A stretch of 64,000 nt of DNA. Source: Gloeocapsopsis sp. IPPAS B-1203 (GTDB taxonomy: Bacteria > Cyanobacteriota > Cyanobacteriia > Cyanobacteriales > Chroococcidiopsidaceae). The notes under the pieces were generated by a model. It searched no databases, was not told the DNA's origin, and saw nothing but the letters and a program-made list of their open reading frames with translations. Every line of letters starts with the position of its first letter. The stretch's first letter is position 1. The stretch covers positions 124,001 through 188,000 of the forward strand of contig NZ_PEIG01000003.1 of the NCBI RefSeq assembly GCF_002749975.1, in the 5' to 3' direction. The position numbers and the translations under genes are program-made. This document shows, piece by piece, positions 9,187 through 16,711 of this stretch.

Positions 9187-9939
9187 ATGTTAAACGTCAT
9201 TAAGATTGCTCCTAGTAACATCATTCATGAAATCAATCTTACGTGTCAACTTCCTTCAATAATTGAAGGAATTTTGAATCGAAAAATTATTGCTATCATT
9301 GCGTCAGAAAAAGGACTTACAGCTACACAAGAAGAACTACAGCAAGGAGCAGATAACTTGCGGATTATAAATCACCTTCATCATGCAGAAGATACTTGGA
9401 AATGGCTAGAAAAACATCATTTATCTGTCGATGATTTTGAAGAAATAGTTTATGCAAATGTTATTTCTGCAAAACTAGCTCAACATTTATTTGCAGATAG
9501 TGTTGAACCTTTTTTTGTTGAACATCAACTTGATTATGCTGGTGTTGTATTCTATGAAGTTATATTAAACGATCAGGATTTAGCATTAGAACTGTTTTAT
9601 GCAATTACTGAAAAAGAGATCAGTTTTAGTGAAGTTGCCAGCCAGTATATAGAAGAACCTGAACTACGGCGCTGCGGTGGATATCGCGGAATTCTACATA
9701 GGAAAGATCTCAAACCAGAAATTTCTGCTGCAGTATTTGCCGCAACTCCACCACAACTTCTCAAGCCAATTGTCACCTCAAAAGGGATTCATCTGCTCTT
9801 CGTTGAGGAAATCATTCAACCTCAGTTGGACAACGATCTACGTTATCAAATTCTTTCTGATTTATTTGCTGAGTGGCTCAAGCAACAGATTGCCAATGTA
9901 GAAGTTAAAATCCAGTTAGAAAGTGCTGTGTCTGTGTAG
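9187..9939 (+). CDS. Parvulin-type peptidylprolyl isomerase 1 of the peptide locus
   Basis: A 250-residue PpiC/SurA-like protein. The N-terminal half is helical (about 1-110) and resembles the SurA-type chaperone segment. The parvulin domain lies at about 115-215, with the family phrases FSEVASQY, RRCGGYRGIL and KPIVTSKGIHLLFVEEI. No signal peptide is visible, so the protein may act in the cytosol, or be exported by another route. An AAGG ribosome-binding site precedes ATG. It is the last gene of the plus-strand exporter group and converges with the precursor gene on the opposite strand only 21 bases away. In cyanobacteria such isomerases often accompany HlyD/C39 exporters, so help with substrate folding is a fair inference. 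Confidence 0.9.
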   Translation: MLNVIKIAPSNIIHEINLTCQLPSIIEGILNRKIIAIIASEKGLTATQEELQQGADNLRIINHLHHAEDTWKWLEKHHLSVDDFEEIVYANVISAKLAQHLFADSVEPFFVEHQLDYAGVVFYEVILNDQDLALELFYAITEKEISFSEVASQYIEEPELRRCGGYRGILHRKDLKPEISAAVFAATPPQLLKPIVTSKGIHLLFVEEIIQPQLDNDLRYQILSDLFAEWLKQQIANVEVKIQLESAVSV

Positions 9940-9960
9940 TCATAATTGTTTTGATGTGCT

Positions 9961-10251
9961 TCAGCGTCTAACACTAATGATAGTTTTGTGAGTATGCGAG
10001 ACCCCATAATTTTTCACACCTTTCGTTTTTACCCAAACTGATCTAGTGACCACAGAAACAACTCGCGTTTTTACTACGGTTTCTACTACTAAGTTACTTG
10101 TGGTTGGCATGAAGTCATCTGTGAGAAAACTGAACCAGCCACCTGTAATATTTTCTATTTCGCGATCGCTTAATTCATTCATAAAACTTTCAGCGTCCTG
10201 GAATAGCTCTAAACCAGTAACAGATAAATCAGAGATGTTTAAACAAGACAT
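9961..10251 (-). CDS. Double-glycine precursor peptide, divergent core
   Basis: A 96-residue precursor. I choose ATG at 10251 (MSCLNISDLS) rather than the in-frame GTG three codons upstream, because AAGGAG sits eight bases before that ATG and the start then aligns with the other three precursors. The leader has ELFQDAESFMNELSD and ends ITGG at residues 37-38, matching the leader of the other precursors. The 58-residue core is Thr/Ser/Val-rich (15 Ser or Thr), has no Cys, and carries the phrase VVSVVTRSVWVK, which is reminiscent of SVVSQVK in the other cores. The C-terminus is basic. It lies at the far end of the minus-strand genes, after the parvulin, and is a second product type for the same machinery. 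Confidence 0.85.
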   Translation of the reverse strand: MSCLNISDLSVTGLELFQDAESFMNELSDREIENITGGWFSFLTDDFMPTTSNLVVETVVKTRVVSVVTRSVWVKTKGVKNYGVSHTHKTIISVRR

Positions 10252-10320
10252 TTGACGCACTCCTTGTCAATGATTCAGAACGAACATAAAGTCCGGCTAA
10301 CGTTGGGATTATCTAAGCAA

Positions 10321-10338
10321 AGTGTATCTTCGTACACT
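10321..10338 (-). promoter_or_regulatory. Perfect stem-loop between parvulin 2 and the divergent precursor
   Basis: AGTGTA-TCTTCG-TACACT forms a perfect six-base stem with a six-base loop. It lies between the stop of the minus-strand parvulin (10417) and the start of the precursor at 10251. It has no T-run, so it is not a textbook terminator. It could be an attenuator or an mRNA-stabilising hairpin that sets a different transcript level for the small precursor gene. Confidence 0.45.
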
Positions 10339-10416
10339 AAGATAAGACTTTTGAGAGGGTAAGAGTTGCCTTACCCTGAGTCCACAGAAGTAGACTTTGT
10401 TTGCATAGCAGCAAAT

Positions 10417-11175
10417 TCATTGATCAAGCATTTTTGCTTGACTATTTTCCTGTATCCAGAATTCAAATAAAGTATCTAAAATTTGCTCTCTTACGGTTTC
10501 GCTGAGTTCTGGAGGAAATCTTTTTTCAACTCGGAGAATGTGATAGCCGAGTTTTGTATGAATTGGTCCGATAATTTCGCCTTCTATGGCTGTAGCGATC
10601 GCCTGCGCAATTTCTGGTAGTAATTCACTCAAAAAGCGCACCCCAGTAAAACCACCGTTTTCTTGCGACTGTTTACCCTTCGAGTGTTCCAACGCCAAAG
10701 CGCAGAAAGAAGCTTGTTCCTCGCGTAGTGCTTTTGCTAGTTTCATCGCATCAGTAACATTGAGCACGAGAATTTGGGAAAGCGCAACTCGCTGATATTC
10801 TTCTCTATTTTGAAAGTAATAACTATCAACAGCTTCTCCAAAAAGCTCCGCTTTTAACTTCTTCCCTAAGAACCTAACTTTGATTCCCTCAGACCAATCT
10901 TCGACACTGATCCGTTGGCGTGTCAACCATGCATAAGTTTCTGCAACTCCAAGTATTTTGTGTTCAGTGCGAAAAGCATCACCAGCAGCTTGCCATTCTT
11001 CATCCGATACGGTAACTTCGTACTGTTCGCAAAGCTGTAAAATTAAAGCATCGCGTTCGGTCAAATCAGCAATTTCAGCAAATTTACATGAACGCCGGAG
11101 ATAAGTCACAATCTCTGCATCGGTTGCAGGAGAAATTTTTGGTAAAACTGGTTGTTCGATTACTAAATCCGACAT
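10417..11175 (-). CDS. Parvulin-type peptidylprolyl isomerase 2 of the peptide locus
   Basis: A 252-residue protein of the PpiC family, distinct from the isomerase on the plus strand. The N-terminal half (about 1-120) is helical, with the SurA-like phrase VSDEEWQAAGDAFR. The parvulin domain occupies about 125-235, with LALEHSKGKQSQENGGFTG and GPIHTKLGYHILRVEKRF. No signal peptide is visible. It follows the AKR-like gene by 18 bases in the same direction, so it belongs to the kinase-lyase-AKR transcription unit. Two separate isomerases serving one locus suggest either two substrates or roles on the two sides of the export step; this is inference. Confidence 0.9.
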   Translation of the reverse strand: MSDLVIEQPVLPKISPATDAEIVTYLRRSCKFAEIADLTERDALILQLCEQYEVTVSDEEWQAAGDAFRTEHKILGVAETYAWLTRQRISVEDWSEGIKVRFLGKKLKAELFGEAVDSYYFQNREEYQRVALSQILVLNVTDAMKLAKALREEQASFCALALEHSKGKQSQENGGFTGVRFLSELLPEIAQAIATAIEGEIIGPIHTKLGYHILRVEKRFPPELSETVREQILDTLFEFWIQENSQAKMLDQ

Positions 11176-11193
11176 AGCACTTACCCAATAAAT

Positions 11194-12207
11194 TTACAAA
11201 GCTGCTGCTAGTGGTTGATACCAGCGTTCAGCAGGAACATCTTGCACATTGACTCGTTGACGATGCAAATCTCCATATAGGGCGAGATAGTCGAGTTCTG
11301 CATCTGAAAGCTTACCTTGTTGCACACTGGCGATCGCCGCATCAACTTCTTCGCGCCGAGTTAACCCTGTCAAGCAAACATCAACACAGTTTTGACTCAG
11401 CGAATAGCGATACAAATCAGGAACTGTTGGTCGCCAGCATCCTTTCGGGAGATTGACAGGGGGATCTCCAAGAAAATTGTGCATTCCAGCCGACTTAAAA
11501 GTGACGATTCCTGAACGCTGCGAGTCTTGAGGATCTAGCTGGGCAAAAACCTCTTCTTGGGCGGTACGATGCGCGACATTATGCCGTACCATGACCACAT
11601 CTAACAACGAATTATTTAACCATTGACGCGCTAGATGATGATCGTGGAAAGAAGCACCAATATAACGAACCGCACCCATTTTCTTGAGGCGCTCTGAGGT
11701 ACTAAAGATTCTTTCCATCGTCCGCTGACATACAGTGTTGGGACCGCGAATGTCATTAGAAGCACTCAAGCAGTTTTGCAAATCACCCGCATTATCTGCA
11801 CCAATCCAACCCCAGAAAAAGATATCAATATAATCAATCCCCAAATCGACAAACTGATCGTAAAGTGAAGAGAAAATAGCATCTGGGGTTTTCACAATGT
11901 AAGATACTGTTGCCAATACTACTTGCTCGCGCACTCTAGATTTGCGTCCGCACAGTTGACGTAGCGCCCCTGCCATCGAACTGTAAAGATAGTGGTGGAG
12001 ATCGCTAGAGTAAAAAAAGAAATTGATTCCCTGGTCAAACGCATAAAGCGTATCTTCGCTCGAAATCTGTCCACCACCTCCTAATCCCAGACAACTGACA
12101 CTTAAGTTTGTGCGACCAAGGGGGCGATAAAAAGGTAGATCAGAATGAGAATGCTTCCTGATAGGAATCGCTTCCTCTGTAGGTGAGGTGAGATCGGTAA
12201 TCTTCAT
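11194..12207 (-). CDS. Aldo/keto-reductase-like protein lacking the catalytic tetrad
   Basis: A 337-residue protein with the overall pattern of an aldo/keto reductase barrel: YRPLGRTNLSVSCLGLG at the start, LGIDYIDIFFW in the middle, MGAVRYIGASFHDH, then CLTGLTRREEVDAAI near the end. In active members the tetrad is Asp, Tyr, Lys, His. Aligned by eye, Asp is replaced by Phe65, Lys by Val101 (VLATVSY instead of ..ATK..) and His by Gly133 (DIFFWGW instead of ..LHW..); the Tyr position is also unclear. Ordinary carbonyl reduction is therefore unlikely. The start overlaps the lyase stop by four bases (ATGA), so translation is coupled. It may be a noncatalytic partner or a reductase with changed chemistry acting on the peptide. 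Confidence 0.85.
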   Translation of the reverse strand: MKITDLTSPTEEAIPIRKHSHSDLPFYRPLGRTNLSVSCLGLGGGGQISSEDTLYAFDQGINFFFYSSDLHHYLYSSMAGALRQLCGRKSRVREQVVLATVSYIVKTPDAIFSSLYDQFVDLGIDYIDIFFWGWIGADNAGDLQNCLSASNDIRGPNTVCQRTMERIFSTSERLKKMGAVRYIGASFHDHHLARQWLNNSLLDVVMVRHNVAHRTAQEEVFAQLDPQDSQRSGIVTFKSAGMHNFLGDPPVNLPKGCWRPTVPDLYRYSLSQNCVDVCLTGLTRREEVDAAIASVQQGKLSDAELDYLALYGDLHRQRVNVQDVPAERWYQPLAAAL

Positions 12208-13280
12208 AACTGCAGCGGAATATAAATGTCTTCGGAATTCGCATTAAGATAAGAACGATTTAGATCAAGCTCTAACGAGGAAAACTGGTGCAAAATTGCT
12301 ACCATCCGCTTTTGTGGAGACTCATCATTGTCTTCTCTTGCTTCTAGCAAGCCACTTGCAACAATTTGGCACCGATTCATGCCAAAACTTTCTTGTTCGG
12401 CAAATTTGAGATCGGGTTCTTCGGCGATCGCGAGTCCTGGTGCAAGAAACTTAGTAAACAGTGGCACTTGGGTGCGAAAATGTGCTTGATGTTCAGCATA
12501 GACCTGCTGTAACGCCTTTCGGATAGCTGCGTAGTGACTTTTGGCAAAATACAGCACTCCTGAGTCATAGCGCTTGTAGTACGCAGGATCGTAGAGAACC
12601 TTAAATAGAAAAGGTAGGGCAATTTTATTGAGTTGATGCGTCAAGCTACTCATGACAGCAACCGCACCTTCTGGGCTGAGATTGAAATAGATCCGTGTCA
12701 GTTGCTCTTCATCGCTAGGAGAACCTGCATCACCCACCGCCATGTAGAAACCGTTTTGTACTCGATTACGAGGTAAACGAATGGCAATTTCTTCACCAAC
12801 TAAAGGCACAACTTCGGGTTGCAGATGGCGATCGCTGATCCACAAAGTTAATCCACCTTTGGCGACAACAAAGTTATCATCCTCTTGTCTGACTACCAAC
12901 CAACCAGAATCAAAATAGCCTTCACCGTTGTTGCTATCGTGCAATCGCTCATAAAATGCGAGGTCTACACCAAGAAAAGTATTGTTTTCGTGGTGTTGTG
13001 GTGTTTTACTATCCTCTGTCGGTGCTAGTGCTGCTTGCAAAAAGCCATTGTAATAAATGCCATAGAGAAAATTTTGTAGCTGCAAATTGAGATATTTCAC
13101 CTGCAGGCTATACGGTAATCGCTCAAACCTCTCTACTGCTTCAGTAGGAAGTTGTAAGGGTTTGTAGTTTGGGTGGCGAATACAAAAGTTAGATTCGATC
13201 TGAATATTGTTAACAATATCTTGTAAGGAAGTTTGTAATCGCTCGTCTACTAGTTGATGTAGCGAATCCAACAACAGCAT
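12204..13280 (-). CDS. HopA1-like lyase, elimination half of a split Ser/Thr dehydratase
   Basis: A 358-residue protein that I assign to the HopA1 effector-like family from the C-terminal block (about 205-350), with FKVLYDPAYYKRYDSGVLYF and VPLFTKFLAPGLAIAEEP, and from the N-terminal YLNLQLQNFLYGIYYNG. HopA1-like proteins in RiPP pathways (LxmY for lexapeptide, TvaD for thioviridamide) eliminate phosphate from phospho-Ser/Thr to give dehydroamino acids, working with an APH-like kinase. Exactly such a kinase lies 20 bases upstream in the same direction. The protein should be cytosolic; no signal or membrane segment is seen. The family call rests on recognition of conserved phrases, not on a search. 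Confidence 0.8.
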   Translation of the reverse strand: MLLLDSLHQLVDERLQTSLQDIVNNIQIESNFCIRHPNYKPLQLPTEAVERFERLPYSLQVKYLNLQLQNFLYGIYYNGFLQAALAPTEDSKTPQHHENNTFLGVDLAFYERLHDSNNGEGYFDSGWLVVRQEDDNFVVAKGGLTLWISDRHLQPEVVPLVGEEIAIRLPRNRVQNGFYMAVGDAGSPSDEEQLTRIYFNLSPEGAVAVMSSLTHQLNKIALPFLFKVLYDPAYYKRYDSGVLYFAKSHYAAIRKALQQVYAEHQAHFRTQVPLFTKFLAPGLAIAEEPDLKFAEQESFGMNRCQIVASGLLEAREDNDESPQKRMVAILHQFSSLELDLNRSYLNANSEDIYIPLQL

Positions 13281-13300
13281 AATGTGCCTACAATTAATAA

Positions 13301-14446
13301 TTAAGCGGAACGAACAAGGCGAGTCAGTTCTAATTCTTCAATGCCAAAAATAGTCCGGATTGAGGCTTCAGGACGACACAGTAAAGACTTGGCTACCTGC
13401 AGTAAGCAAATTCCTGTATTACCAAAAGATTTCTGATACTGCAGCATCGATTGAATTGCTTTGATCAAATTCAAGCCAGTAAATTGCATCACGCGTGGGA
13501 GAAAGTCAGGGCGCAGTTCAAAAATTTCTGGAAAGCGCTCGCAGTAACTACGCATCAATGCAACAAGCGAAGGCTGTAAGTCTTCCAGGGGTGTCATCGC
13601 TAAACGCAAAGCTTCTTCGATGCCAATTGATTTACTCACAACCAAGCTTGTGAGCCATACTAAAAGATAACTTGCTATCAGCGACCCTAAATCAAATGCC
13701 GGATCGCCCCAGTCAGAACGTTCCCAATCAATCAGACGAATCTGAAGATGATTTTCCCAATCTAAAGGTAAAAGAATGTTATTGAGTTTAAGGTCATTGT
13801 GTGTTAAGCAGCAAGGTTTGTATGCATGACTGAGTTGGGCGATCGCTTGTCCTAAACTGTCATAGCGTTGGTAAAGTGCAAAGAACTTTAACCCATCATC
13901 AGGAACTTGACCAAAGATCTCTGGACCAATTTTGTCTAAGCCTTCAGTTAACTGCAGTTCTCGTTCCGTTTCGCTTGCTGTATCTTGAACAAAAAATTCT
14001 TGGTACTCTTGGCAATTTAGAGTTGCACCGTGAATTGTTGCTAACGCTGAGCCAATTGCACCTGCAATATCAGGTGCAAAGTTATTTTCTTGAGCGTAAA
14101 ATTCAGCTAGGTCGCGATAATTCGTTAAATAGTTGATAACAATGAGAGAATTCTCTGCATCAAAATGAATTACCTCTGGCAACCATGCACTAATGTATCC
14201 TAATTCAGAAAATCTCTGAATAAACTCGTGAATTCGCCATTCTCGCAGAAACTCATTAGCCACTTCTTGTTGTCCAGTGAAAGGTTCCTGCTTGACTAAA
14301 AGTTTACGCCCTGCTGATAAGCTAACAAGTAAGTTGAAATTTTTCGCACTTTTTCGCTCAACTTTACTGTTTGCTTCTTCCTGAGTACACAGGTCTCTAC
14401 TCACTAAATAGGCAAAAACATTTGCGTTACTTAAAATAAACTCCAT
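13301..14446 (-). CDS. APH-like kinase, phosphorylation half of a split Ser/Thr dehydratase
   Basis: A 381-residue aminoglycoside-phosphotransferase-fold kinase. Conserved parts are the ATP-anchoring Lys in LLVKQEPF, the catalytic loop LTHNDLKLNN (HxDxxxxN) and the metal-binding LIDWERSDWGDPAFDL. I prefer the ATG at 14446 (MEFILSNANVF) over the ATG 33 bases upstream because GGAAA precedes it and the upstream one has no ribosome-binding site. Given the HopA1-like gene next door, the likely substrate is Ser/Thr of the precursor cores, as for LxmK and TvaC, not an antibiotic. A precursor gene ends about 75 bases upstream, so substrate and enzyme are probably co-transcribed. Confidence 0.85.
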   Translation of the reverse strand: MEFILSNANVFAYLVSRDLCTQEEANSKVERKSAKNFNLLVSLSAGRKLLVKQEPFTGQQEVANEFLREWRIHEFIQRFSELGYISAWLPEVIHFDAENSLIVINYLTNYRDLAEFYAQENNFAPDIAGAIGSALATIHGATLNCQEYQEFFVQDTASETERELQLTEGLDKIGPEIFGQVPDDGLKFFALYQRYDSLGQAIAQLSHAYKPCCLTHNDLKLNNILLPLDWENHLQIRLIDWERSDWGDPAFDLGSLIASYLLVWLTSLVVSKSIGIEEALRLAMTPLEDLQPSLVALMRSYCERFPEIFELRPDFLPRVMQFTGLNLIKAIQSMLQYQKSFGNTGICLLQVAKSLLCRPEASIRTIFGIEELELTRLVRSA

Positions 14447-14521
14447 ATTTGCAGTTTCCAAAAAAATGTAGAAATACATACTGGAAATATGCTTAAAAAC
14501 TCATCCTCAGGTTAAATACTA

Positions 14522-14761
14522 TTAATATTTGATTTTTATCTTTATTTTCTTAACTTGCGTCACAACACTAAATGTTTGTAAGGAGATACCTATACTTTCA
14601 GTATAAACTGTCAATACAGATATATCTAAATCTCCTCCTTTCTTCTTACCACCTATAATAAATAGCGTTTCTTTTTCATTCAGTTCATCTAAATAACTTT
14701 CTTTGTCTTGAAATAGCTCGTTGCCTGCAGGTTGTAATTCAGAAATTTTTATGCAAGCCAT
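14522..14761 (-). CDS. Double-glycine precursor peptide next to the kinase
   Basis: A 79-residue precursor beginning MACIKISELQPAG. The leader contains NELFQDKESYLDELNEKE and ends IIGG at 37-38. The 41-residue core has eight Ser/Thr and no Cys, contains ESIGISLQTFSVVTQVK, parallel to SVGISIKSVSVVSQVK in the two tandem copies, and ends in a strongly basic Lys/Ile tail. A GGAG ribosome-binding site lies eight bases before ATG. It directly precedes the kinase gene on the same strand. Its flanks do not match the duplicated flanks of the other two copies, so it is an older member of the family. Confidence 0.85.
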   Translation of the reverse strand: MACIKISELQPAGNELFQDKESYLDELNEKETLFIIGGKKKGGDLDISVLTVYTESIGISLQTFSVVTQVKKIKIKIKY

Positions 14762-15099
14762 TAGTTTTCTCCAATTTTTTAAGTCTTATCTAATCTCACA
14801 TACTCTTTATAATTAGAGAGTGTATTTTATTAGTCAAGTTGTTTTAGTTCTTTTAAAAGACATAAGGACTATCTTTATGTCGTAAACTTAACATCAATTA
14901 ACATTTTTCTAGATAAATCTAGATAGCTTTTTTATATTTTAAGAAGTAGCTTTCAATGCTTTTTATCCTACAGAACACTCTATTATTTATGATATACAAG
15001 AATTGTTAGTAGTACAAATGAGATATTTATGTCTTAAATTAGCAGCTTATTTAATTTAACTTCACTTTGAGTAGTAGTATTTTTATCAGATAAATAATA

Positions 15100-15124
15100 G
15101 GTCGAAGCTAATTTGGCTCCGACC
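15100..15124 (-). terminator. Stem-loop after the proximal tandem precursor
   Basis: GGTCGAAGCT and GGCTCCGACC form an imperfect ten-base stem around a short loop, about 70 bases past the stop of the 15196-15438 precursor. The equivalent position after the other tandem copy (16172-16196) has a perfect stem with changed bases on both sides. That compensatory pattern supports a real RNA structure. There is no long T-run, so it may protect the 3' end of the precursor mRNA rather than end transcription. Confidence 0.6.
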
Positions 15125-15195
15125 CGTATAGAGTACTCGCAATAATTATAACTAGATGTAAAGCATCCGATATCGGTTAGTTTGGCATGTTTAGC

Positions 15196-15438
15196 CTACC
15201 TTCTATTTCTCTTACCAAAATAAATGTTACCTTTTACTTGAGACACTACAGAAACTGATTTGATTGAAATACCAACAGAAACAGTCACTTGACTAATATT
15301 GCTAATATTTAAATCGCTACCATTACCACCAGATATCATTAAAGATTCCTGATCATTTAACTCGTTGAGGAAGCTTTCAGTATCCTGAAATAGTTCAGCA
15401 CCAGCAGGAGTTAATTCAAAAATTTTGATGCTAGCCAT
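15196..15438 (-). CDS. Double-glycine precursor peptide, tandem copy A
   Basis: An 80-residue precursor beginning MASIKIFELTPAG. The leader contains ELFQDTESFLNELNDQE and ends ISGG at 37-38, the site expected for the C39 peptidase of the locus. The 42-residue core has nine Ser/Thr and no Cys: Ser/Thr alternate with Ile/Val in NISQVTVSVGISIKSVSVVS, followed by a basic tail ending KRNRR. An AAGGAAAA ribosome-binding site precedes ATG. The gene and its flanks are duplicated about 1.07 kb to the right. The core middle is nearly identical between the copies while the tails differ, which suggests that the Ser/Thr ladder is the functional part. Confidence 0.88.
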   Translation of the reverse strand: MASIKIFELTPAGAELFQDTESFLNELNDQESLMISGGNGSDLNISNISQVTVSVGISIKSVSVVSQVKGNIYFGKRNRR

Positions 15439-15503
15439 TTGATTTTCCTTGTGTTTAATAACTAGTTTTTTGTTGGTTCAGGCTTTTGTGTTGCCTGCTT
15501 TTA

Positions 15504-15532
15504 ATCATTCAATACAAAACCTATTACGTCAA
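15504..15532 (-). promoter_or_regulatory. Candidate promoter of precursor copy A
   Basis: On the minus strand TTGACG (at 15527-15532) is followed after 17 bases by AATGAT (15504-15509). The same TTGACG with the same spacing occurs upstream of copy B. A conserved GACATAAAT motif lies about 40 bases further upstream in both copies. The -35 box is good and the -10 box weak, so activation may be needed. A small AGGC...GCCT stem-loop lies between the promoter and the start codon (about 15480-15495). Confidence 0.4.
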
Positions 15533-16171
15533 TACTTTTGAGTTGATTGTCGAGACCCAAACTAAGCATTTATGTCTTACCAAAAAAACTAACATTATTT
15601 AATAAATAATAGCAGTTTAAATAGAAGCCTAGAGGTTTAAAATCATAGAGATAGTAGCAATCTCGGTTTTAAAAAAATATTGAAAATAGTAGTATAAAAA
15701 AAGCATTTTTCTTATTGTTTCTTTATGAAACAAGTTTGTGTTTTCTGTTTTTCAGACATTACTACACTATTTCTTTCCAAAAGATGAATCATCATATATT
15801 TTACTTATCTATCTTGATAATTAAATTTTAAACTATAAATTCTAAAGTTAATTTTATTCTACCGATCAGAGCCTTACGCAAGCTATATAATTAGCTACAA
15901 GGGTCAACTAGCAATTTATTGATGGAAATAAAGTTTTTGTTAGCGATAATGATTTTATATTTTTCTCTCAATAAAAAAGCTCTTGTGTAAATTGCATATA
16001 TCATTCAACTAAGGTATAGCTATTCAAGTCGAGTGTAATCACCACAATCAGCAATAGTTTTATTGGTAATTTCACGAAGGTGCAAAAAATCTCTCCAGCA
16101 ACGAATTAATTTACTAAGCATTTATACAGTAGGTTTACTAATATCATCTTTTGTTATGTTTAATAAATAAT

Positions 16172-16196
16172 GGTCGTAGCTAAGATAGCTACGACC
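16172..16196 (-). terminator. Perfect stem-loop after the distal tandem precursor
   Basis: GGTCGTAGCTA-aga-TAGCTACGACC is an 11-base perfect inverted repeat with a three-base loop, about 90 bases past the stop of the 16288-16518 precursor. It is the counterpart of the stem-loop at 15100-15124. No T-run follows, so it may act as a 3' stabiliser. Confidence 0.65.
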
Positions 16197-16287
16197 CCTA
16201 TAGAGTAATCACAATAATTATGACTAGATGTAAAGCAGCCGATACCGGTTTGGCTAAAACATGACAAGCTAAATCAAAATATTCAGC

Positions 16288-16518
16288 TTATCTTCCTCTT
16301 CGATTATCAAACTTGACTTGAGACACAACAGAAAAAGTTTTAATTGAAATACCAACAGAAATAGTGACTTGACTAATATTGCTAATATTTACATTGCTAC
16401 CGTCACCACCAGATATCATTAAAGATTCCTGGTCATTTAACTCATTAAGGAAGCTTTCAGTATCCTGAAATAGTTCAGTACCAGCAGGAGTTAATTCAAA
16501 AATTTTGATGCTAGCCAT
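16288..16518 (-). CDS. Double-glycine precursor peptide, tandem copy B
   Basis: A 76-residue precursor whose 38-residue leader is almost identical to that of copy A (MASIKIFELTPAGTELFQD and so on, ending ISGG). The 38-residue core has nine Ser/Thr and no Cys, with NISQVTISVGISIKTFSVVS followed by the basic tail KFDNRRGR. Differences from copy A in the core are mostly conservative (Val/Ile, Ser/Thr exchanges), which keeps the number of hydroxyl residues at nine. This is what one expects if those residues are enzyme targets. The ribosome-binding site and promoter elements are as in copy A. It is the most upstream gene of the minus-strand group. Confidence 0.88.
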   Translation of the reverse strand: MASIKIFELTPAGTELFQDTESFLNELNDQESLMISGGDGSNVNISNISQVTISVGISIKTFSVVSQVKFDNRRGR

Positions 16519-16583
16519 TTTGTTTTCCTGGTAATTAATAACTACTTGTTTGTTGAAATAGGCTTTTATGTTGCCTGCTTTTA

Positions 16584-16612
16584 AGCATTCAACATAAAAG
16601 TTGCTACGTCAA
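16584..16612 (-). promoter_or_regulatory. Candidate promoter of precursor copy B
   Basis: TTGACG at 16607-16612 (minus strand) and AATGCT at 16584-16589 with 17-base spacing, conserved in position with copy A. The upstream GACATAAAT motif is at about 16650-16658. The -10 box is poor, so the assignment rests on conservation. Confidence 0.35.
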
Positions 16613-16711
16613 TACTTTGAGAGCTGTTTATTGAGACGCAAAATAAGTATTTATGTCTCACAATTTAGGAAGCTAATAATGAGCCTCATATCAAGAAGGG
16701 ATAAAAGTTTC

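Noticed and set aside
13301..14446. Aminoglycoside resistance as the role of the APH-like kinase
   Set aside because: The gene lies in a tight unit with a HopA1-like lyase and precursor peptides, where a peptide Ser/Thr kinase is the better explanation.
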